From: Ferranicluibacter rubi
GTDB taxonomy: Bacteria > Pseudomonadota > Alphaproteobacteria > Rhizobiales > Rhizobiaceae
NCBI RefSeq assembly: GCF_011603255.1
Contig: NZ_JAANCM010000003.1
Coordinates: 186,001-250,000, forward strand
Length of the DNA: 64,000 bases
Direction of reading: 5' to 3'
Of this stretch, positions 34,338 through 40,784 are shown in pieces. The position numbers and the translations under genes are program-made. A model generated the notes under the pieces. It was not told the DNA's origin, did no database searches, and saw only the letters and a list, made by a program, of their open reading frames with translations. Numbering within the stretch: the first letter of the stretch is position 1; the number at the start of each line of letters is the position of its first letter.

Positions 34338-36007
34338 ACCGGATGACCCGCACCTTTGACGCCTTCAGCACCATGTTGCGGCAGGTGGCCCGTGATCCGC
34401 TCTGGGCGATCGTCGCCCTGATCGCGGCACCCTTCCGCTATTCAAAGATGGTCGCAAGGGCCGCCGTCTATTTGATGATCGTTCTCTTCGCTGCGGTTGT
34501 CGCACGTGACTATCTGCTACGGCTTGCCGGCAGTGTGACGCATGACGCGCTCTGGTATCTCGGCAACATCGTTCTGACCCTCGTTGCGATCGCCTTCGTA
34601 TTCCGCGTGATCAGCGAACCGTTGATCCTGCACTTCGGCTCGAGCGACGATGCCACGCATGGCTCGGCCCGGCTTGCGACCACCAGAGAGATCGCGCCAC
34701 TCATCAACGCGCCCTCGGGCTTGCTGATCGGTCGCGATCCGAGAACGGGCAAACTTCTGCGCTATGACGGACCGGCCCATCTCCTCACCATGGCGCCGAC
34801 GAGGTCTGGCAAAGGTGTCGGCACCATCATCCCGAACCTGCTGACGGCGGATCGCTCGGTGATCTGCATTGATCCGAAAGGCGAGAACGCGATGGTGACA
34901 GGGCGTGCGCGCGAACGCTTCGGCCCGGTTCATGTTCTCGATCCTTTCGGTGTCACCGGTCGACCGTCCTCGACCTTCAATCCGCTCGACCAGATCGATC
35001 CCGACAGCGTCGATGTCGCCGAGGACGCAAGCACACTTGCCGATGCATTGGTGTTTGACGAGCCGGGTCTGTCCGGCGAGGCGCACTGGAACGAAGAGGC
35101 AAAAGCGCTGATCACCGGTCTGATCCTTCACATCGTTATCAACGAGCCGCCAGCCCGGCGAACGCTTGCCACCCTGCGCGACAATCTGACCCTTGATCCC
35201 GGTGCCTTTGCAGCGCTTTTGAAGACCATGCAGGTGTCCCTAGGCGCCAGTTCTGCCGGCAACCTTGTTGCGCGTGCCGCCAACCGTCATCTTGCCAAAT
35301 CCGACCGCGAGGCGGCCGGTGTTCTGTCATCCGCCCAACGTCACACGCACTTCCTCGACAGTCCGCGCATGACGGCTGTTCTCGCACGATCCGATGTCCG
35401 GTTTGCCGATCTGAAAGCGCGTCACGCCACGGTGTTCCTCGTGCTGCCGCCGGATCGGCTTTCGGCCTATTCCCGCTGGCTGCGCCTGCTCGTCACCCAG
35501 AGCCTCACGGACATGGCGCGCGATCGGCAAAAGCCGGATGTCCCCGTGCTCTATCTTCTCGACGAGTTCGCAAGCCTTGGGTATCTCGCGCCCGTCAGCC
35601 AGGCCATGGGATTGATGGCCGGCTACGGCGTCCAGCTCTGGCCGATCCTGCAGGACATCCATCAACTACGCGCCACATACGAGAAACGCGCCGGCACGTT
35701 CCTGTCGAATGCCGGCGTCCTTCAGGTGTTCGGCGTCAACGATCACGAGAGTGCCCGGTTGATCTCCGATCTCCTTGGACAGGAGACGGTCGTCTTCCAG
35801 ACAATGGGACGCAATCTCGATGCGAGCGATCCTGGCATCTCGCTCAGCCAGCAGCACACCGGCCGTGCCCTCATGACACCTGACGAGGTGCGCAATCTGC
35901 CAAAGGAGGTCGAGCTTCTGTTCCTTGCCGGGCAACGTCCAATCGTTGCGCGCAAGCTCGCTTACTATTCCGACCCAGAGTTCGCAGGCGCGTTTGATCC
36001 GGCATGA
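34334..36007 (+). CDS. traG: Type IV coupling protein TraG (VirD4 family)
   Basis: Inner-membrane ATPase that links the relaxosome to a type IV secretion channel. 557 residues. Seen: N-terminal membrane segments (AAVYLMIVLFAAVVARDYLL; YLGNIVLTLVAIAFVFRVIS), Walker A APTRSGKGVGTIIP (154-167), DRSVICIDPKGENAM, and Walker B PVLYLLDEFASLGYL, followed by GVNDHESARLISDLLGQETV. Slightly shorter than pTi TraG (about 630-660 residues), mainly at the C-terminus, but all motifs are present. The stop overlaps the following small gene. No mating-pair-formation genes are present in this window. Confidence 0.93.
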   Translation: MNRMTRTFDAFSTMLRQVARDPLWAIVALIAAPFRYSKMVARAAVYLMIVLFAAVVARDYLLRLAGSVTHDALWYLGNIVLTLVAIAFVFRVISEPLILHFGSSDDATHGSARLATTREIAPLINAPSGLLIGRDPRTGKLLRYDGPAHLLTMAPTRSGKGVGTIIPNLLTADRSVICIDPKGENAMVTGRARERFGPVHVLDPFGVTGRPSSTFNPLDQIDPDSVDVAEDASTLADALVFDEPGLSGEAHWNEEAKALITGLILHIVINEPPARRTLATLRDNLTLDPGAFAALLKTMQVSLGASSAGNLVARAANRHLAKSDREAAGVLSSAQRHTHFLDSPRMTAVLARSDVRFADLKARHATVFLVLPPDRLSAYSRWLRLLVTQSLTDMARDRQKPDVPVLYLLDEFASLGYLAPVSQAMGLMAGYGVQLWPILQDIHQLRATYEKRAGTFLSNAGVLQVFGVNDHESARLISDLLGQETVVFQTMGRNLDASDPGISLSQQHTGRALMTPDEVRNLPKEVELLFLAGQRPIVARKLAYYSDPEFAGAFDPA

Positions 36008-36351
36008 GAAACGAGTTCGACGACATGGCGAGAACGCTGATCTGGGCGGCGGGTATGGTCCTGCAGAGCGGCCCGGCGGATCGACGCCGGATCGCCAGAG
36101 CATATCGGAAAGCACAGGAGCGGGTCGCGGCCATTCCGGCCGCCAATGGCGATGCGCGGCCGCGGATCGTGGCCTGCTTTGAAGCGTTCGACGATTACAA
36201 ATCCAGGGAGGATGTTGCCGGCGTTGGCTGGCTGCTCACCGCGATCCAGGAGCGGGTGAACGAGCATGATCTACCTGACTGGCAGGCGCTCAACCTTCTC
36301 GTCGATGATGTCTTGGAAATGTTGGGACTGGTGGAGATGACCGGCCATTGA
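36004..36351 (+). CDS. Hypothetical protein translationally coupled to traG
   Basis: 115-residue cytoplasmic, helical protein of unknown function. Seen: MARTLIWAAGMVLQSGPADR, RRIARAYRKAQERVAAIPAA and a C-terminal LNLLVDDVLEMLGLVEMTG. It starts ATG 36004 inside the traG stop (ATGA), so it belongs to the traD-traG operon. No known domain recognised. Confidence 0.7.
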   Translation: MRNEFDDMARTLIWAAGMVLQSGPADRRRIARAYRKAQERVAAIPAANGDARPRIVACFEAFDDYKSREDVAGVGWLLTAIQERVNEHDLPDWQALNLLVDDVLEMLGLVEMTGH

Positions 36352-36504
36352 AGCGTGAGCAATCGCGAAAAACTCAGCTGCTTTGGGGAAAGCACTCCAC
36401 AAACTTATGCTTCATAAAAGATCTGTCGGATCATCTCCGGCAGGATGGCGCCATGGCTAGCGACGCGCTCGAGGCTCCCGCAGCAAAAGAGTCTGCTAGC
36501 AGTA

Positions 36505-36735
36505 TCACGAGCGCGATTTTTGCAAGCGAACGCCCGGCCCCTCGCCGTTCTCAGGAATAAAGATGATTCCTGCTTCTTCCAGCACAGCACGAAGCTCATC
36601 GACCGTCGACTGCTTCAATTCATAACCCGTTTCAAATCGGACGACTGTGTTGGTCGACATACCGGCCCGCTCTGCAAGATCCGCGATCTTCAACCCCAAG
36701 GCCGCGCGCGCCATCCTACATTGAATCGGTAACAT
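36505..36735 (-). CDS. Small XRE-family helix-turn-helix regulator
   Basis: 76-residue Cro/C1-type DNA-binding protein. Seen: PIQCRMARAALGLKIADLAE, then RAGMSTNTVVRFETGYELKQ and a short tail STVDELRAVLEEAGIIFIPE, the standard plasmid-borne XRE pattern. ATG 36735 is kept because the residues before MARAALG (LPIQCR) match the family's usual opening. A perfect 9-5-9 inverted repeat lies only three bases upstream of the start, so it is probably autorepressed from a very short leader. Confidence 0.82.
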   Translation of the reverse strand: MLPIQCRMARAALGLKIADLAERAGMSTNTVVRFETGYELKQSTVDELRAVLEEAGIIFIPENGEGPGVRLQKSRS

Positions 36736-36738
36736 GTA

Positions 36739-36761
36739 AATTCGCCTAATATAGGCGAATT
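36739..36761. promoter_or_regulatory. XRE autoregulatory operator
   Basis: AATTCGCCT-AATAT-AGGCGAATT is a perfect 9-bp inverted repeat with a 5-base spacer, beginning three bases upstream of the XRE start codon. Confidence 0.75.
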
Positions 36762-36883
36762 CTCTTTGATCCGCCCTGTGTCTGTTGTAAAGTAGGTCGC
36801 CTGCGGCACGCAGACGGTCGAACAGAGTGTTGCAACCACCCTGCTCGACCTGACCAAAAACCTAGCTATCAGGAGCTTGGATC

Positions 36884-37576
36884 ATGGCTGATTCCGAGAG
36901 TAGCAGAACTCTGCCTGGAATTTCGATTGAAAAGAACACCACGACAGGCGGCAAGGCTGACGAAGCGCCAACCATCATCTCGCGGCGAAACCTTCTTTCA
37001 CACACAGCGCGGGTTTTGCAGCACTGCTTCACCGACATGCCGCCTCGGACGGAAAGGGGGCCTGCTTCAGTACGGGAAATCTGGCTACGTTGGTGGATCC
37101 TCCAGCAACAGCATTTGCGGCAGAGTCGCAGAGTGCGGAAGCTGAGCGACAGGCTGTTGGATGAGCTCGATGGCTATCCGTCTGTAGCGATCGACGGACT
37201 TGAAGGTGAGCCGCCCTACGTTGCGACGACGTACGCAGAGATCCGACACCTGTCCTCCAGGATCGACGCAGGTCGGCTCGACGCCGCACGATCGACGCTA
37301 CGCCAAAGACGGCAAGCCTGGAAAAAGGCCGACGCTCGCATAGGGTACAGCGCTGCCGTCAGGCGGGAAAGGGACCTCGATCGCTCTGCGGGTATTTCCG
37401 CCAACGTGGTACTACTGATGCCGCCGTTCTCCCTCATGGAGGTCGCTGCCAAGCTTCACTGCCTTCTTGAGCTGCACGATCCTCGGCTCAGACATGAGCA
37501 TGAGCCTTGGCTGCAACTGCGAAGGATGCTGAAGGAACTTGTAGACCTTCGTCAACGACCGGATTGTGAGCACTGA
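36884..37576 (+). CDS. Hypothetical protein of rhizobial plasmid type
   Basis: 230 residues, soluble, rich in arginine and leucine. Seen: an unstructured N-terminus, TARVLQHCFTDMPPRTERG, REIWLRWWILQQQHLRQSRR, a helical middle (SSRIDAGRLDAARSTLRQRR) and EVAAKLHCLLELHDPRLRHE near the end. Starts ATG 36884 after AGGAGCTTGG. Function unknown; no catalytic motif recognised. It diverges from the XRE gene across 148 bp. Confidence 0.6.
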   Translation: MADSESSRTLPGISIEKNTTTGGKADEAPTIISRRNLLSHTARVLQHCFTDMPPRTERGPASVREIWLRWWILQQQHLRQSRRVRKLSDRLLDELDGYPSVAIDGLEGEPPYVATTYAEIRHLSSRIDAGRLDAARSTLRQRRQAWKKADARIGYSAAVRRERDLDRSAGISANVVLLMPPFSLMEVAAKLHCLLELHDPRLRHEHEPWLQLRRMLKELVDLRQRPDCEH

Positions 37577-37690
37577 TACCTCAGACGGAACCTGGCAGAC
37601 TCCAGTTTCGCTGAAGTACTCGATTATCGGGTCATGTTCCAGAACGGAACCTTGATGCTGCTATAGTGGCGTCTCCAGCGACGTAGGAGG

Positions 37691-37870
37691 CTAGTTGCCG
37701 TCCCATGCGTCGGTGGAATCCCGGCCGCCATGAAGCAGGATGAGGATGAGCACTGTATCACCTTAGACGCAGAACGCGATCGAGGTACGGCGCTCAAGTC
37801 CGATGCGAATCCCCTCGTCCAGTTCGCTGCGGGGGGAACCCGCGATGAGAAAACGGCATAATTTAAGCTG
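37691..37870 (-). pseudogene. Degraded ParE-type toxin remnant
   Basis: On the minus strand the frame reads CRFLIAGSPRSELDEGIRIG, then a stop at 37763-37765, then GDTVLILILLHGGRDSTDAW to a TAG at 37691. These are the C-terminal signatures of RelE/ParE toxins (a PRxELxEGIR helix turn and GDTVxILRxLHGxRD), with the intervening YxVFYR strand corrupted. No N-terminal half is recognisable and no antitoxin gene adjoins it. The rest of 37577-37896 holds nothing else I can support. Confidence 0.55.
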
Positions 37871-37896
37871 AAACTCCAAGTAAGCAGCCCAACAAA

Positions 37897-38202
37897 TCAG
37901 TTCGACAACGCTCGCAGCACTGCTTCGGGTTCTTTTTCCATCACACGAAGAAGCGTTCGAGCAGCGCCTGACGGCTGCCGAGCCCCCTGCTCCCACTTTT
38001 TATATCCTGAAGCACTCGTGCCGAGAAATGCAGCCATTTCGTCTTGCGTCAGGTGTAGCTTTCGGCGGATTGCTTTTGCGTCCACGGTTTCCAAATCAAC
38101 GGCAGTGATGCGAAGTCCAACCACGTCCTTACCCTGGGCATGTCCCAGAGCTTCGGTCATAGCTTGAATCAAATCCTCGCCGAATTTTGTTGTCTCGCTC
38201 AT
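37897..38202 (-). CDS. NadS/HigA-type helix-turn-helix antitoxin
   Basis: 101-residue antitoxin with a C-terminal XRE domain. Seen: AVDLETVDAKAIRRKLHLTQ, then DEMAAFLGTSASGYKKWEQG (recognition helix) and ARQPSGAARTLLRVMEKEPE. This arrangement (short N-terminal arm then HTH) is the NadS family. Its ATG overlaps the toxin stop by 4 bp, and it follows the toxin gene, the reversed order typical of HigBA-type pairs. It would neutralise the toxin and repress the operon. Confidence 0.85.
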   Translation of the reverse strand: MSETTKFGEDLIQAMTEALGHAQGKDVVGLRITAVDLETVDAKAIRRKLHLTQDEMAAFLGTSASGYKKWEQGARQPSGAARTLLRVMEKEPEAVLRALSN

Positions 38203-38537
38203 GGTTTACTCCTGTACGTCGCTTTGATCGCCTTTGCGAACGCCGCAACCGCCTTGGCCTCTTCCGGCTTCAAATCGGTCTTTTCATTCTTTCCGTAGAC
38301 GAGAAGCGCATAAATGGGCGCGTCGTCGCCGTACCAGTAATAGATAACGCGGGCACCACCCCGTTTGCCTTTACCCTTGGCACCAAATCTTAGCTTTCGG
38401 ACACCACCCGCACCCGGTATTTCATCACCGACCTGAGGATGGGTCGCCAGAAAGTCGATAAGATCCTTGCGCTCGTCGTCCGTAAATAGGGCCGCGGCCT
38501 GTTTGACGAAAAGCGGTGTTTCAGCAACTGTCTGCAT
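38199..38537 (-). CDS. RelE/HigB-type toxin
   Basis: 112-residue toxin, probable ribosome-dependent mRNA endonuclease of the RelE superfamily. Seen: TPLFVKQAAALFTDDERKDL, DEIPGAGGVRKLRFGAKGKG, the core strand KRGGARVIYYWYGDDAPIYA and the C-terminal LLVYGKNEKTDLKPEEAKAV, all standard for the HigB group paired with NadS antitoxins. First gene of the pair. Plasmid stabilisation is the usual role. A candidate operator lies just upstream (38546-38566). Confidence 0.87.
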   Translation of the reverse strand: MQTVAETPLFVKQAAALFTDDERKDLIDFLATHPQVGDEIPGAGGVRKLRFGAKGKGKRGGARVIYYWYGDDAPIYALLVYGKNEKTDLKPEEAKAVAAFAKAIKATYRSKP

Positions 38538-38545
38538 AGTGTTTT

Positions 38546-38566
38546 ATAACCCATTGGGGTAGTTAT
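38546..38566. promoter_or_regulatory. Candidate toxin-antitoxin operator
   Basis: ATAAC (38546-38550) and GTTAT (38562-38566) flank an 11-base centre containing CCATTGGGG, eight bases upstream of the toxin start codon. The symmetry is short, so confidence is limited. Confidence 0.4.
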
Positions 38567-38597
38567 GGCAATTGAAATCTCTTATGTCAATGATCAG

Positions 38598-39009
38598 TCA
38601 CGCCAACCGCTTTCCAGCCTCCCCGTTCAACCGTAGCAGTGCCATCATCATCGGCCCGAGTGAAAACTCCCCGCGCGCCGCCCGGCTGGTGAGATCACGT
38701 AGATAGCCGCCCGCGGAGTTGATATGCGCCGCCCTCTCAAGGATACAGGCAATCGCAACCGCTGCGTTTTCAGGCCCCATGGTTTCGCACGCCTCCTGAT
38801 AGGCCGACGGGCTCACACCCAGCATCGATCTCACCACAACCGCGGCCGACATGAGATCACGCCAATCACCCACAGATCCTGCCGGACCATAGTCGATAAT
38901 CTGTGGGCATGCCTTCAGCACGACACCCAGAGGAAAGGCCTTCAGCGTCTCTCTGTCAGGCCCGCGGTTCTTCGTCGGCTTTCCGCCCTGGTCTTTTTCA
39001 AAGCTAGGT
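38598..39009 (-). pseudogene. repC: RepC replication initiator, 3' fragment
   Basis: The last ~135 codons of RepC, the initiator of repABC plasmids. Seen: AFPLGVVLKACPQIIDYGPA, WRDLMSAAVVVRSMLGVSPS, AYQEACETMGPENAAVAIAC and ILERAAHINSAGGYLRDLTS, the highly conserved RepC C-terminus. The N-terminal DNA-binding half (about 270 residues) is absent: near 39010 the sequence passes straight into the truncated AcuI-like gene. It shows that this tract once belonged to a repABC replicon; it cannot initiate replication. Confidence 0.9.
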
Positions 39010-39751
39010 GTCCCTGAGCGATGCCGCAAGCGGTTACCACACCGCGATATCTGGTTTGTGCCAATACGTTCGCCAGCGTGTGGCTGCCAACCGAGTCCAC
39101 CGCGCCTGCCCAACGCTCGGCCGCGACAGGCTCTCCCGGTTCGGAGAGCGTGCGGCGGTCGATGATTTCGGCAGCGCCGAGTTCGCGCAGATAATCGGCC
39201 TCTTCGGGACGCCCGGTCGAGGCGACAACCCGGTAGCCCAGATTGGAAAGAAGCGCGATCGCAAGCGATCCAACACCGCCATTCGCTCCGGTCACGAGGA
39301 TGTCGCCCCGCTCCGGAGTGATTCCACCATGTTCAAGAGCCAGTACGGACAGCATGGCGGTGTAGCCTGCGGTGCCGATCGCCATGGCATCCTTGGTCGA
39401 GAACGGCTCCGGGATCTTGACGAGCCAGTCGCCGTTCAGCCGCGCTTTCTGCGCGTAGCCGCCATGATGCGTCTGGCCCAGCCCCCAGCCATTGGCGACG
39501 ACCCGATCGCCGATCGTGATGCCGGGATAGGAAGAGGCTTCCACCGTTCCTGCGAAATCGATGCCCGGGATCAACGGAAACTGCTTGATGACGTCATAAT
39601 CGCCCAGTGCCCCAGCGTCCTTGTAGTTCACGGTCGAATAGTCGACCGTAACCGTGACGTTCCCCGGCATGAGGTCCTTGTCTTCAAGTTCGACCACGTT
39701 GGTCGAAAGTTTATCGCCATCTTTGGTAGCCAAAAGCGCTTTGAAGGTCAT
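39010..39751 (-). pseudogene. Truncated AcuI/YhdH-family reductase, cassette copy 2
   Basis: Starts ATG 39751 after AGGACAGAAGA and reads MTFKALLATKDGDKLSTNVV, VDYSTVNYKDAGALGDYDVI, ANGWGLGQTHHGGYAQKARL, VTGANGGVGSLAIALLSNLG and AERWAGAVDSVGSHTLANVL, closely paralleling the gene at 23917. Homology stops after VVTACGIAQG, about 80 residues short of the normal end, at the junction with the repC fragment; the frame then runs antisense-like into repC DNA. The missing end contributes to the nucleotide domain and dimer surface, so it is unlikely to work. Confidence 0.85.
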
Positions 39752-39849
39752 TCTTCTGTCCTTTGTCGGGTAGTGAAGATGAATATGGCCCACCTGATAT
39801 TCCTTGTCGGTGCACGACCGGAAATCAGGCGGCCAAGTCGAGGCTGCGA

Positions 39850-40004
39850 TCAGACCGGCATGCCGAACTGCTGGCGCAAAGCCTTGTCGAACACCGATGC
39901 GGGCAAGAGACGTCGCAGCAAGCTGACCTGGCCAGGGCCTCGGCACTCGCCAAACCGATGCCAAAGGATGCCCCAGTCACGATTGCAGTTCTTACGGCGT
40001 CCAT
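39850..40004 (-). pseudogene. SDR remnant with large internal deletion, cassette copy 2
   Basis: Begins ATG 40004 as MDAVRTAIVTGASFGIGLAS then AEALA, matching the first ~26 residues of the SDR at 22946, then jumps out of frame to the equivalent of that gene's last 26 codons (QVSLLRRLLPASVFDKALRQ in the third frame). About 620 bp corresponding to the middle of the gene, with the catalytic Ser, Tyr and Lys, is missing. Lies 98 bases upstream of the truncated reductase on the same strand, preserving the SDR-reductase order of copy 1. Confidence 0.85.
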
Positions 40005-40050
40005 GTTTTTTCCCGCAGATGAAGGTCCCGGATTTAAGGTTCGGCGACAA

Positions 40051-40091
40051 TTGCATTATGATGACTTACTAATATTACAATCGTAATGCAA
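40051..40091. promoter_or_regulatory. Operator of the SDR-AcuI-TetR cassette (copy 2)
   Basis: TTGCATTATGA (40051-40061) and TCGTAATGCAA (40081-40091) with a 19-base AT-rich spacer. The right arm is identical, and the left arm differs by one base, from the site at 22865-22905. Here it lies between the divergent SDR remnant and tetR remnant, the more usual place for a TetR operator. Confidence 0.8.
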
Positions 40092-40112
40092 TAGAAACTT
40101 GGAAGAAGTGTC

Positions 40113-40440
40113 ATGCGACACAAAAAGGGCCGAAGAGACACGTCGCGCCGCAGGATCATGGACGTCGCCGTCGAGCGGTTCCGCTCGGATGGAATTGCAG
40201 GCTCGGGCCTTGCTACGATCATGAAGGAGCTGGCCTGACGAACGGCGCCGCTATCCCCACGTTCCCTGGAAGGCCGATCTCATCAGGGAAACCGTGTCGG
40301 ACGCCGTGAGCAAGCAGACCGAATCGCTGCGCGACGTACTCGATGAAGGCAGCCTCGACCGGATCGTCGACATCCCCCTGCCGCCCGAACACCGGGACAA
40401 TCCAGGACTGGGTCGTGTCTCAGCATCACTGCTGCCGTTT
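40113..40440 (+). pseudogene. TetR-family regulator remnant, cassette copy 2
   Basis: ATG 40113 opens with MRHKKGRRDTSRRRIMDVAV, ERFRSDGIAGSGLATIMK, nearly the same as the intact regulator at 25076, but two single-base deletions (near 40228 and 40247, by alignment with copy 1) destroy the recognition helix and shift the frame. The later frame continues as SDAVSKQTESLRDVLDEGSL and DRIVDIPLPPEHRDNPG, then homology ends near 40440. A non-functional duplicate. Confidence 0.82.
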
Positions 40441-40784
40441 TCTCAGGCAACTTTCCATCACGCCGCCGTGGGACACGTTCGCTGTCTATCTTCACCAGAC
40501 CGCACCAGCGCGGCGGAAGCAGGGCGACAGGAATCTCACTCTGGCCTGAAGAATAGGCCCCACCTTGCAATTGCTACGCAATTCCTTATATCCGCGAAGT
40601 TAGACCGCTTTCCGATTTTTAAATGCTGACGCATGTCTTCTGTGTGCACACTTCGGCCCGCAAAAATAGGTCGTCCCGGTGTGGTCAGAATAAAACGGCT
40701 CGAGTTTGGTGGATTTGAAACCGTCATTTACGGAAAGCGAACGGGAAGCAACTTGGCGATGTGATACGCATAACGACCCTCTAA
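40441..40784. other. Non-coding tail between the broken tetR copy and the LuxR-type gene
   Basis: 344 bases with no supported gene. It includes an AT-richer segment (40560-40760). Short frames on both strands have no family signature. It follows the point where similarity to cassette copy 1 ends, so it may mark the edge of the accessory block. Confidence 0.45.
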
